Assembly (NCBI RefSeq): GCF_003096195.1
Contig: NZ_CP023004.1
Span: forward strand, 3,080,501-3,144,500
Length of the DNA: 64,000 nucleotides
Reading direction: 5' to 3'
DNA from: Ereboglobus luteus
GTDB taxonomy: Bacteria > Verrucomicrobiota > Verrucomicrobiia > Opitutales > Opitutaceae
The position numbers were made by a program, and so were the translations under genes. The notes below the pieces were generated by a model that was given only the letters and a program-made list of their open reading frames with translations, was not told where the DNA came from and did not search any database. The first letter of the stretch is position 1, and every line of letters starts with the position of its first letter. Positions 43,308 to 51,108 of this stretch are shown piece after piece.

Positions 43308-43847
43308 CTACACGATCAACACCTGGTCGCCCGCGCGCACTTGGTCGTAGAGGTCTATTATGTCGAGGTTGCGCATCACGATGCAGCCAGCGCTTTGCGG
43401 CGTGCCGATGAGGTCCTCGCGGTTCGTGCCGTGGATGTAGATGTAGCGATCGTGGCTGTCCACGTCGCCGCCGAGGTTCACGCCCGGCTCGAGTCCGCGC
43501 AGCCAGAGTATGCGCGTGGTGACGAGCGCGGTCGTGGCGGCACCGGCTTCCCTCGCGGCGGGTTCGCTGAAATGAAAACCCGTCGGGCGGCGCGCTTTGA
43601 AAACCATTCCCGGCGGCTGGCCCGCGCCGATGCGCTCGGCGATTTCATGCAGGCCGCGCGGTGTGCCGAGCGAGTTCTTGATGTTTGAGGGCGGGCGTTT
43701 TGACGTGGAAATCGTGTAGCCGCGCACGAGCGCGCCGGCGCGAAAGAACTGCATTGTCTGCGTGTCGATGCGCACGAGCAAAATTCGTTCTGCGGGCTTG
43801 ATGCCAAGCCGCGCGCAGTTCTTAGTTATCGTTTCCCACGTTTCCAT
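43308..43847 (-). CDS. L,D-transpeptidase (YkuD domain)
   Basis: A 179-residue YkuD-domain protein that would cross-link peptidoglycan or attach proteins to it. The active site IYIHGTNREDLIGTPQSAGCIVMRN supplies His, Ser and the catalytic Cys in the H-x14-S-x-G-C layout of the family. No signal peptide or membrane segment is visible at the N-terminus (METWETITKNCARLGIKPAERIL), so export is unexplained. It diverges from asd by 15 nt. Confidence 0.88.
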   Translation of the reverse strand: METWETITKNCARLGIKPAERILLVRIDTQTMQFFRAGALVRGYTISTSKRPPSNIKNSLGTPRGLHEIAERIGAGQPPGMVFKARRPTGFHFSEPAAREAGAATTALVTTRILWLRGLEPGVNLGGDVDSHDRYIYIHGTNREDLIGTPQSAGCIVMRNLDIIDLYDQVRAGDQVLIV

Positions 43848-43862
43848 TATCGTCTGAATAAA

Positions 43863-44894
43863 ATGAATCCATCACTCACAGTTGGCATCGTCGGCGCGAC
43901 CGGCGCGGTTGGTCAAGAACTCGTGCGTCTCATGCACGAGCGCAATTTCCCGTTCACCACGCTGAGGCTCTTCGCCTCGGCGCGTTCCGCGGGCAGGACA
44001 ATCGAGCACAGCGGCAAAAAATATGTCGTTGAGGAAGCCAAGCCGGGCGTGTTCGCCGGGGTGGATCTGGCGTTTTTCGCGGCTGGCGGCTCCGTGACGC
44101 GCGCGCTGGCGGGCGACGCGGTGAAGGCCGGTTGCCTCGTGATCGACAAGAGCTCCGCGCTTCGCCAGGAGCCGGACATCCCGCTCGTGATTCCCGAAAT
44201 CAACCCCGAGAAACTGCGCGCGCACAAGGGCATCATCGCCAATCCGAATTGCTCGACCGCCGTCATGCTCATGGGCCTGTGGCCGCTGCACCAGTTGTTC
44301 GGCGTGAAGCGCGTGATCATTTCGACCTACCAGTCCGTGTCCGGCACGGGCGCGGAGGCGGTGCGCGAGCTCGAGGACCAAGTGCAGGCGCATGTGGCGA
44401 AGCAGCCGCTCGTGAAAAAAGTTTATCCGTATCAAATCGCGTTCAACTGCATCCCGCACATCGACACCTTCGACGACACCGGCTACACCGGCGAGGAGAC
44501 GAAGATGGCGATGGAGAGCCGCAAGATCATGGGCCTGCCCGGGCTGAAAGTCTCGGCGACGACCGTGCGCGTGCCGGTGGTGCGCGCGCATTCGATTTCC
44601 GTGTGCGCGGAGTTTGAGCGTTCCGTTGATGTCGAGAAGGCTCGCGCGGCGGTGGCGGCGTTCCCGGGCGCGGAGCTCGTCGATGATCCGGCGAACAAGA
44701 AATATCCGACGCCGGTTGATTTTGCGGAAAAAGTGAAATGCGGCGTGGGTCGCATCCGCAAGGACACCGCGTTTGAAAACGGCCTTTCGTTCTGGGTGAG
44801 CGGCGACAATCTCTGGAAAGGCGCCGCGCTCAACGCCGTGCAAAACGCCGAGCTGATGATCCGCGAAAACCTGCTCAAGCCGCAACAAGGCTGA
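43863..44894 (+). CDS. asd: Aspartate-semialdehyde dehydrogenase
   Basis: A 343-residue enzyme that reduces aspartyl phosphate to aspartate semialdehyde, at the branch to lysine/diaminopimelate, threonine and methionine. GIVGATGAVGQELVRLM is the NADP-binding motif. The catalytic Cys is in IIANPNCSTAVMLMGLWPLH. SYQSVSG-type region appears as ISTYQSVSGTGAEAV, and the C-terminal His lies in VRVPVVRAHSISV. It belongs to the Gram-positive-like/USG-1 branch by length. Confidence 0.95.
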   Translation: MNPSLTVGIVGATGAVGQELVRLMHERNFPFTTLRLFASARSAGRTIEHSGKKYVVEEAKPGVFAGVDLAFFAAGGSVTRALAGDAVKAGCLVIDKSSALRQEPDIPLVIPEINPEKLRAHKGIIANPNCSTAVMLMGLWPLHQLFGVKRVIISTYQSVSGTGAEAVRELEDQVQAHVAKQPLVKKVYPYQIAFNCIPHIDTFDDTGYTGEETKMAMESRKIMGLPGLKVSATTVRVPVVRAHSISVCAEFERSVDVEKARAAVAAFPGAELVDDPANKKYPTPVDFAEKVKCGVGRIRKDTAFENGLSFWVSGDNLWKGAALNAVQNAELMIRENLLKPQQG

Positions 44895-44990
44895 GCGCGG
44901 GACATTGCGCGGCACGGCCGGCTCCCCGTATATCAAAGACAGCTCCCCAAGCGTTCCATGTGCGCTTTCCGGACAGCAAATCCGGTGCGC

Positions 44991-46562
44991 TCATTCGACG
45001 TGACTGTCCGAGACCTTGAAGTTTTTCAAATAAGCGAGCAGTTTGCTGCGCAAAAACGAACTGTCCCGTTGGTCGACAGTCGTAAAATGCACGTCGACCC
45101 AAATCCCGCCGGAAACACAACTGGCACGCATATTCACATTGCGCGTTCGTTTGTCGCCAGTCTTCAAATCGTAGAGCATCACATCCCAGTTGCGGGTTTT
45201 TTGGCAATCAGTGTCCCCTATAACCGTGAAGCCCTCGCCCGACAGTGTGGCCCGCGTTTCGTCCCACAGCGTTTTCACATTTGCATAATGGTAATCGGAT
45301 GCCGGCCTAAGCCAGGCGATTACTTTAATGTCCTCACCTGAGTCTTGAAACAGGAAAAATTCAGTTTTTATATGAGTTTTCCTTTTCTGCAGTAACAGGG
45401 ATTTTGTTTTTATAAACAGGCTGCCTGGTGTTTCAGCGGGAGCGTTTATTATCACGCCTTGTTTTGTATATTTCAAATGAAAGCCCCTTGCCTCGGCAAC
45501 ATTCACTTGCAGTGTGTTGATATAATCAATGAGAGCCTTGCGCATGTCAGCGCGTTGCGATGCGATTCCCATGGAGGAAAGCCTCAAGTCTATCCACGTG
45601 CCGTCTTCCAGCAGGTTTGCCCTTAGTGTTACCTGCAATGTGTTTTGTGTCTTAATTGGAATCTCCAATTCATGCACCATTACGTCCCATTCTTTGATTT
45701 TGAGATATTCTAAGTTTTTGGCCTGTTTTGGAGTATCCTTTTTCCACAGATCCCTGGCCGTTTTATACTTGAATTTGTATATTGGTGAAAACCAGCCCGA
45801 CATGATCACATTCGCAACCATGTCCCTGCCGATAAAATATCCGGGGTCGCCGCGTCCTATGGCTAAAGCCCCGGGGGTGGCCTTGTAATTTTTTGAGGGC
45901 AGCAGGAGGCTGACTCGGCTGATGTCCGGATTTCCGATCACTGTGCCATGCTCGTTTTGCGTTATCTGTATCGAAGACTGTGCGCTTTCCTCCTCTTTAT
46001 TTTCCGAGAGAGGCATGGAAATTTGCATGTTTTGCGCAATATTTAATATCTCGTTTAGTTCATTGCTATTATCGAGTGTCTTGATCGGAACGGTAATCAT
46101 GGCCGTGTGGCCGCTGTTATATCGTATATGGATTACTCCAACTCCTTTATATTCGGCTAACCCGGCCCCTGTTATCATCGAGACGATCTTTTCCCATACC
46201 AGCACTTGATAAAGGATGATCGCATTGTCTGTTTTTAATTCATTCAGCGACACAGGCTGCTCCTTGAGGGAGGCGCTGAGCCTTTCGATGCTGGCGCTCA
46301 TGTGCTCAATAAATTTCTCCTCGGTGGCCGCCCATCCGTGCTTGAGCCGATCCAGCGCAATCTTGCCGGCGTTCTCATTCTTTTCGGGGCTGATCAGATT
46401 GATCCAATACACTTTCTCGTTGGATCTGGATGTGTTCAGATTCGCCGACCAGCCCGAGGGCAGTGTGATTGTTACGAATGACCCGGTTTCAAGTTGTATT
46501 GTGTCGGCGCAGGCAAGGCCGAGGACGAGCTGCGTTAACAGGACAATGATTGTTTTTTTCAT
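44991..46562 (-). CDS. Secreted orphan protein with an internal duplication
   Basis: A 523-residue protein with a signal peptide (KKTIIVLLTQLVLGLACA) from the ATG at 46562; the open frame reaches 46610. I recognise no family. Three regions can be seen: an N-terminal part (ETGSFVTITLPSGWSANL), a middle part and a C-terminal part. The middle and C-terminal parts are copies of each other: EWDVMVHELE with GTWIDLRLSS in one, NWDVMLYDLK with GIWVDVHFTT in the other, at matching spacing. The DNA is less GC-rich than the host average, which suggests a recently acquired or fast-evolving gene. It diverges from ribB. Confidence 0.7.
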   Translation of the reverse strand: MKKTIIVLLTQLVLGLACADTIQLETGSFVTITLPSGWSANLNTSRSNEKVYWINLISPEKNENAGKIALDRLKHGWAATEEKFIEHMSASIERLSASLKEQPVSLNELKTDNAIILYQVLVWEKIVSMITGAGLAEYKGVGVIHIRYNSGHTAMITVPIKTLDNSNELNEILNIAQNMQISMPLSENKEEESAQSSIQITQNEHGTVIGNPDISRVSLLLPSKNYKATPGALAIGRGDPGYFIGRDMVANVIMSGWFSPIYKFKYKTARDLWKKDTPKQAKNLEYLKIKEWDVMVHELEIPIKTQNTLQVTLRANLLEDGTWIDLRLSSMGIASQRADMRKALIDYINTLQVNVAEARGFHLKYTKQGVIINAPAETPGSLFIKTKSLLLQKRKTHIKTEFFLFQDSGEDIKVIAWLRPASDYHYANVKTLWDETRATLSGEGFTVIGDTDCQKTRNWDVMLYDLKTGDKRTRNVNMRASCVSGGIWVDVHFTTVDQRDSSFLRSKLLAYLKNFKVSDSHVE

Positions 46563-46661
46563 GGGACTTGGTTGGTCGCGGACTGTTTTCAGGGAATCTT
46601 GGTTCAACACGTCCGCAACCCAATACTGATGCGATCTTTGTCGGGAATCGCCGCGCTTTGG

Positions 46662-46690
46662 TTGACACCTCGGGTCAGGATTGCAGATTT
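46662..46690 (+). promoter_or_regulatory. Possible promoter of the ribB-type gene
   Basis: A perfect -35 hexamer TTGACA (46662-46667) is followed after 17 nt by AGATTT (46685-46690), a weak -10. It lies about 40 nt upstream of the ribB-type ATG. No FMN riboswitch could be found between it and the gene. Confidence 0.35.
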
Positions 46691-46730
46691 GGGAGAACTT
46701 TTTTGAATTTTTTTAACGCCATATCATTTT

Positions 46731-47840
46731 ATGTCCGCCAATTCTTCCGCTTCTGTTGAATTTGATTCCGTCGAGTCCGCCATTCAGGACATTGCCGATG
46801 GAAAGATGGTCATTGTCACCGATGACGAGGGCCGTGAAAACGAGGGCGATCTCACCATCGCCGCTGAAAAGGCGACGCCCGAGCATATCAACATGATGAT
46901 CCGCCACGCGCGCGGACTCATTTGCACGCCGATGACGGAGCCGCACCTCAAGCGCCTCGGCATCAGCCCGATGGTGCAGCAAAACCGCGAGTCGCACAAA
47001 ACCGCGTTCACCGTTTCGGTCGATGCCGCCGAGGGCATCACCACGGGCATCAGCGCGTTTGACCGCGCGCGCACGATCAAACTCCTCGGCGACCCGAACA
47101 CGGGGGCCGACGAACTCGTGCAGCCCGGGCACATCTTTCCGCTCGCGGCGCGCTCGGGCGGCGTGCTCGAAAGGGCGGGGCACACCGAGGCGGCGGTCGA
47201 TCTTGCCGCGCTTGCCGGGCTGACTCCCGCGGCGGCGATTTGCGAGATCATAAACGAGGACGGCTCCATGGCGCGCATGCCCGACCTTGTTGAATACAAA
47301 AAGAAGTTCGGCCTGAAACTCATCTCCATTTCGTCGCTCATCGAATACCGGCACAAGCGCGAGCAGCTCATTGAGGAGGTGTGCGCGAAGCCTTTTTCGT
47401 CGGAGTTTGGCGAGTTCACGCTGCATGTTTTCCGCAACAAGCTCGACCATCGCCAGCATCTCGCGTTCGTGATGGGCAAACCCGGCCCGGGAGCCGCGCT
47501 TGTGCGCGTGCAAAGCGAAAACTTGCTCAGCGATGTGTTTCGCGCGCGCGGCATGAACGGATATCACGCGCTCACCGTTTCGCTCGCGGCGGTTGCGCGC
47601 GAGGGCGCGGGGGTGGTCCTCTATATGGAGCCTGCCGATCACGGGGCGGGCAACGTCCGCCGCCTTGGCTTGACGCCGGGCGAGATGCCGGCGCCGATGG
47701 GATTCCGCGACTATGGAATCGGCGCGCAAATCCTCTCTGCGCTCGGTTTGCAAAAAATCCGCCTGCTCACAAACAACCCGCGCAAAGTCGTCGGACTCGC
47801 GGGATATAATCTCGAAATTGTCGAGCAGGTGTCGCTTTAA
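46731..47840 (+). CDS. ribB: 3,4-dihydroxy-2-butanone-4-phosphate synthase with degenerate GTP cyclohydrolase II domain
   Basis: A 369-residue RibBA-shaped protein. The N-terminal DHBP synthase half is intact: TDDEGRENEGDLTIAAE, RAGHTEAAVDLA and AICEI carry the metal and substrate residues. The C-terminal half keeps the GTP cyclohydrolase II frame (LTNNPRKVVGLAGYNLEIVEQV) but not its active site: where RibA has the Zn-binding SECLTGD-x-x-x-S-x-RCDC, here it reads SENLLSDVFRARGMNG, without any of the three Cys, and the RxEGRGIGL motif is gone. So it should make only the butanone phosphate; a separate RibA is expected elsewhere. It is like the RibBX proteins known from proteobacteria. Confidence 0.9.
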   Translation: MSANSSASVEFDSVESAIQDIADGKMVIVTDDEGRENEGDLTIAAEKATPEHINMMIRHARGLICTPMTEPHLKRLGISPMVQQNRESHKTAFTVSVDAAEGITTGISAFDRARTIKLLGDPNTGADELVQPGHIFPLAARSGGVLERAGHTEAAVDLAALAGLTPAAAICEIINEDGSMARMPDLVEYKKKFGLKLISISSLIEYRHKREQLIEEVCAKPFSSEFGEFTLHVFRNKLDHRQHLAFVMGKPGPGAALVRVQSENLLSDVFRARGMNGYHALTVSLAAVAREGAGVVLYMEPADHGAGNVRRLGLTPGEMPAPMGFRDYGIGAQILSALGLQKIRLLTNNPRKVVGLAGYNLEIVEQVSL

Positions 47841-47857
47841 AAAAACTTTTTTCGCAA

Positions 47858-47915
47858 GGACGAAAAGGCGCAAAGATTTGGCCGGGTTTAACTTGGCTCA
47901 TCTTTGCGCCTTTGC
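47858..47915. repeat. AAAGGCGCAAAGAT inverted repeat
   Basis: The left arm GGACGAAAAGGCGCAAAGAT (47858-47877) pairs with ATCTTTGCGCCTTTGC (47900-47915). It starts 18 nt after the ribB-type stop. It could terminate that transcript, though no long U run follows. Confidence 0.75.
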
Positions 47916-47970
47916 TGTTTCCTAATTTGAAATAAACTGCAACTTTCGCGCGCTGCCCTGTGTTCTGTGC

Positions 47971-48603
47971 ATGAACAATGAAACACAAAAGCCAGTTTCA
48001 CCCTCGATGCCGCCCGTGTCCGCGGAAGCACGCCCGCACATGAGCACGTCCCGGGAAACAGACTTTTCTCTCTTCATGCGCAAACACCAGAACATGGTTT
48101 TTACCACTGCCGCGCGCCTGACCGCCAACGACGCGCAGGCCGAGGACATCGCCCAGGAGGTTTTTATCAAGGCTTACGATCATTTCGACGCGCTCCGCGA
48201 CGAACCCGCCGCGCCCGGCTGGCTGCGCACCGTCGCCACGAATCTTTCGCTCAATCACCTGCAACGCTATCGTAAGCGCTGGCGGTTTTTCTCGGAGTTC
48301 CGACGCGCCGACGACGATGACTCGTCCGAAAACACGCCCGAGGTCGAGTGGGCCGCGCCCGAAACGTTTTTTGACGACATCGACCGCGCCGACCGGCGCG
48401 CCTGGATCGAAAACGCGCTCGCCAAACTTCCCGAGCACCAGCGCGTGCCGCTCGTGCTCTTCCACTACGAGGACATGCCCTACGACGAAATTGCGAAAAC
48501 CCTGCGCGTTTCGCTCTCGAAGGTGAAGATCGACATCCTGCGCGCGCGCGCCGCGCTTGCGCGCACGCTCACGCAAAACCCCGCAAACCCGGTTTCAAAA
48601 TGA
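47971..48603 (+). CDS. ECF-type RNA polymerase sigma factor
   Basis: A 210-residue extracytoplasmic-function sigma factor. Region 2 is QNMVFTTAARLTANDAQAEDIAQEVFIKAYDHF with the WLRTVATNLSLNHL segment. Region 4 is LAKLPEHQRVPLVLFHYEDMPYDEIAKTLRVSLSKVKIDILRAR, the usual helix-turn-helix. It may start at the ATG at 47971 or at a later Met (MSTSRETDFSLFM). Its stop overlaps the next gene, a likely anti-sigma factor, by 4 nt (ATGA). Confidence 0.9.
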   Translation: MNNETQKPVSPSMPPVSAEARPHMSTSRETDFSLFMRKHQNMVFTTAARLTANDAQAEDIAQEVFIKAYDHFDALRDEPAAPGWLRTVATNLSLNHLQRYRKRWRFFSEFRRADDDDSSENTPEVEWAAPETFFDDIDRADRRAWIENALAKLPEHQRVPLVLFHYEDMPYDEIAKTLRVSLSKVKIDILRARAALARTLTQNPANPVSK

Positions 48604-49088
48604 ACAACACACCGCAACCTCACGATTCCAACGACCGGCTCGCCCGCGAAATCCACCGCGTGCTCCGCGCCCAACCCGACCGCGCCGCCCCCGACTCGCT
48701 TGAGGCGCGCGTGTTTGCCGGGATCGAGCGTCGCGCCGCGCTTCCGTGGTGGAGGCAGTCGTTCTCGCGCTGGCCGATCGCGGCCCGCGCCGCGTTCATG
48801 ATTGTTTCGGCGGCGCTCGCGGCCGTGATGATTGTGACATTCGCGCGCGTGCTGAACATCGTGCCCGCGCAGATCGAATCGCGGACGGGCGCCTTGGTTT
48901 CGGACTACTGGGAAATTATCACCGGTTACTGCGCCCGTTATCTGGCGGGCATACCGTCGCATGTCTTCGCGATCGCGGCGGCCGTGATCGGCGCGTGTTA
49001 CGCCGCGCTCTTCGGCTTGGGCGCGGCCGCGTATCGTTATTTTTGGAAACCCGGCGCGCGCCACTCCGAACCTGTTTCGCACACATGA
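48600..49088 (+). CDS. Putative membrane anti-sigma factor
   Basis: A 162-residue protein translationally coupled to the ECF sigma gene. A short cytoplasmic region (NDRLAREIHRVLRAQPDRAAPDSLEARVF) precedes two membrane helices (ARAAFMIVSAALAAVMIVTFARVL and HVFAIAAAVIGACYAALFGLGAAAY). The position and shape are those of an anti-sigma factor, but there is no zinc-binding HxxxCxxC motif and no family name I can give. Release would then follow a membrane or periplasmic signal. Confidence 0.65.
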   Translation: MNNTPQPHDSNDRLAREIHRVLRAQPDRAAPDSLEARVFAGIERRAALPWWRQSFSRWPIAARAAFMIVSAALAAVMIVTFARVLNIVPAQIESRTGALVSDYWEIITGYCARYLAGIPSHVFAIAAAVIGACYAALFGLGAAAYRYFWKPGARHSEPVSHT

Positions 49089-49128
49089 CCAATCCTTCAA
49101 CAACGGCCCGACCATAAAACTCTTTATC

Positions 49129-50775
49129 ATGAAAAAAATCTTACATCTTTTCACACTGCTGGGCGCATTCAGCGTCCTCTCATGCGGCGTGCTTCAATCG
49201 CAGGACAACACGCCAGCGGAGCCCCAAGCTCTGCCGCCAACGGAAGCCGCATCGGGAGAAACTCCTCCCGCGCCGGATGCGCAACCCGCTTCCGATACGA
49301 CAGCCGGCGATGATGAAAAACCGGCCAAACCCGAAAAGAAGAAACGGAAATCGCGCGACCGCGCCTCTGCTTCACGAGCCAGCGGAGAGATCGTGACCTT
49401 TTTTTCCGACGCCATTGTTCCCAAGGATAAAAAAGTGGAATCCGCCGTTGCGGTTTTCGGTGATGTGCGGGTTGACGGCAGCGCGAACGAGGCGGTTGCG
49501 GTCATCGGTTCGGTCACGGCCAACTCAAAAGTGCACGAGGCGGTTTCGATTGTCGGCTCCACGACTGTCAACGGCGGAGCAAGAGAGGCGGTCGCGGTTG
49601 TGGGCAATGTCTATGTGAACAGTCACGTGACGGGGCAGGTCGTTGCCGTCGGCGGAGGCGTGGAGCTTGGCCCGGACGCGCGCGTGGACGGCCAGGTTGT
49701 CGCGCTCGGCGGCGGCATTAAGCGCGACGAATCGGCGATTATCGGTGGGGAGATCGTGGAGATGAAGCTGTTCAACGACATCAACGGTTTTAACGTGTGG
49801 ATCACGCAAGCGATTGCGAAGGGGCGCCTGCTCGCGTTCGATTCGGCGCTTGTGTGGGCGTGGATTATCGCGGGTGGTTTCCTGCTGTGCTATTTGCTCA
49901 CGGCGTTGTTTGTCCCGAAGGCGGTCACCGCGGGCGCGGAGGCGCTGGAGCAGCGTCCCGGCGGCGCTTTTCTGGCGGCGCTGCTCACCGCGATCATAGC
50001 GCCGATACTCGTGGTGCTGCTGGCCGCGACCGGCGTCGGCATTTTCATTTTGGTTTTTGCAAAACTCGCGCTCGCCCTGGTGGGCAAGGCGGCGTTTCTC
50101 GCATGGATCGGACATCGCGCCAGGATAACGCATCCGTTGTTTGCGGTCCTTTTCGGTGGTGTGGCGCTCGCGCTGCTCTATTGCGTGCCCGTGCTTGGCA
50201 TTGTGATGTGGAAGTTCAGCAGTTTCCTCGGCGCGGGCATGGTGGTTTATGCCGCGCTTCTGGCGCTTCGCCGCCGCCGCGACGAACGCGATGCGGCGCG
50301 CGTCGAAATGGCGGCCGCGGCCGCGGCGAATCCCGCGCAGTCCGGCGAGCCTCCCGTCATCACCGGAACGGAGATTGTCACGTCCCAAACCGCCGCGTCG
50401 TTCGCGACACGCGCGGGCTTCTGGGTGCGCGCGGGGGCGCTGTTGATCGATTTTGTGTTGATCGCGATTGTGGCGAATGTGTGCCACATGGGCGTGCTGA
50501 TGCTGCCGTTGTTCGCGGTGTATTGCGTCGTGATGTGGGCGTTGCGGGGAACGACGATCGGCGGCATCATTTGCGGCCTGAAAGTTGTGCGCCTGGACGG
50601 ACGGCGGGTTGACTGGGTCACTGCGATTGTTCGCGCGCTGGGCGGCTTCATATCCGTGGCGCCGGCGGGGCTTGGTTTCATCTGGGCGGCGTTCGACGAC
50701 GAGCGCCAGGCTTGGCACGACAAAATCGCCGGCACCGTGGTCGTTTACGCGCCCAAGGGGCAGTCACTCGTTTGA
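49129..50775 (+). CDS. Polymer-forming-like repeat plus RDD membrane protein
   Basis: A 548-residue protein of unusual build. An N-terminal signal region (FTLLGAFSVLSCG, a possible lipobox) leads into a Pro/Ala/Glu-rich linker. A bactofilin-like repeat block follows at about residues 95-205, with successive AVAVFGDVRVDGSAN, AVAVIGSVTANSKVH, AVSIVGSTTVNGGAR, AVAVVGNVYVNSHVT units of about 19 residues that probably form a beta-helix. Then come four membrane helices (about 235-385) and a C-terminal RDD domain (RAGFWVRAGALLIDF, GTTIGGIICGLKVVR). It stands directly after a sigma/anti-sigma pair and is a likely target or sensor of that pair. Confidence 0.75.
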   Translation: MKKILHLFTLLGAFSVLSCGVLQSQDNTPAEPQALPPTEAASGETPPAPDAQPASDTTAGDDEKPAKPEKKKRKSRDRASASRASGEIVTFFSDAIVPKDKKVESAVAVFGDVRVDGSANEAVAVIGSVTANSKVHEAVSIVGSTTVNGGAREAVAVVGNVYVNSHVTGQVVAVGGGVELGPDARVDGQVVALGGGIKRDESAIIGGEIVEMKLFNDINGFNVWITQAIAKGRLLAFDSALVWAWIIAGGFLLCYLLTALFVPKAVTAGAEALEQRPGGAFLAALLTAIIAPILVVLLAATGVGIFILVFAKLALALVGKAAFLAWIGHRARITHPLFAVLFGGVALALLYCVPVLGIVMWKFSSFLGAGMVVYAALLALRRRRDERDAARVEMAAAAAANPAQSGEPPVITGTEIVTSQTAASFATRAGFWVRAGALLIDFVLIAIVANVCHMGVLMLPLFAVYCVVMWALRGTTIGGIICGLKVVRLDGRRVDWVTAIVRALGGFISVAPAGLGFIWAAFDDERQAWHDKIAGTVVVYAPKGQSLV

Positions 50776-50817
50776 ATACGAAATTCGGAATCTTCGTTTC
50801 GCGTTTTTAATTTTCCC

Positions 50818-51024
50818 ATGAAACTCATCCTTACAATTCTTCTCTGGTGCATTCTGTGGGCGTTGTGCTGGCCGCTGGCGTTGCTCGTGCTTCTGGTGCT
50901 TCCGTTCATCTGGCTGCTTTCGATCCCGTTCAAGATATTTGCGGTATGCTTGAAGTCGCTGCTGGCGTTGCTCGAATCGCTTCTGCTTTTGCCCGCGAGG
51001 ATGCTCGGATACCGGGTGTCGTGA
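50818..51024 (+). CDS. Small membrane protein
   Basis: A 68-residue protein, mostly hydrophobic, with two probable membrane helices (LILTILLWCILWALCWPLALLVLL and IFAVCLKSLLALLESLLLL). It follows the RDD protein after 42 nt on the same strand and may belong to the ECF module. I do not recognise the family; the coding call rests on the coherent membrane-protein composition. Confidence 0.55.
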   Translation: MKLILTILLWCILWALCWPLALLVLLVLPFIWLLSIPFKIFAVCLKSLLALLESLLLLPARMLGYRVS

Positions 51025-51108
51025 GGGCGCGCCGGATTGCGCCAAATGGACGGGTTTTTCTTGTGCGGGCTTGCCGCGCATCCGTTGCCGCGTATCTATT
51101 TTCGGCAA

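Noticed and set aside
46611-46730. FMN riboswitch upstream of the ribB-type gene
   Set aside because: The gap is short and lacks the conserved RFN helices; only a possible promoter is seen.
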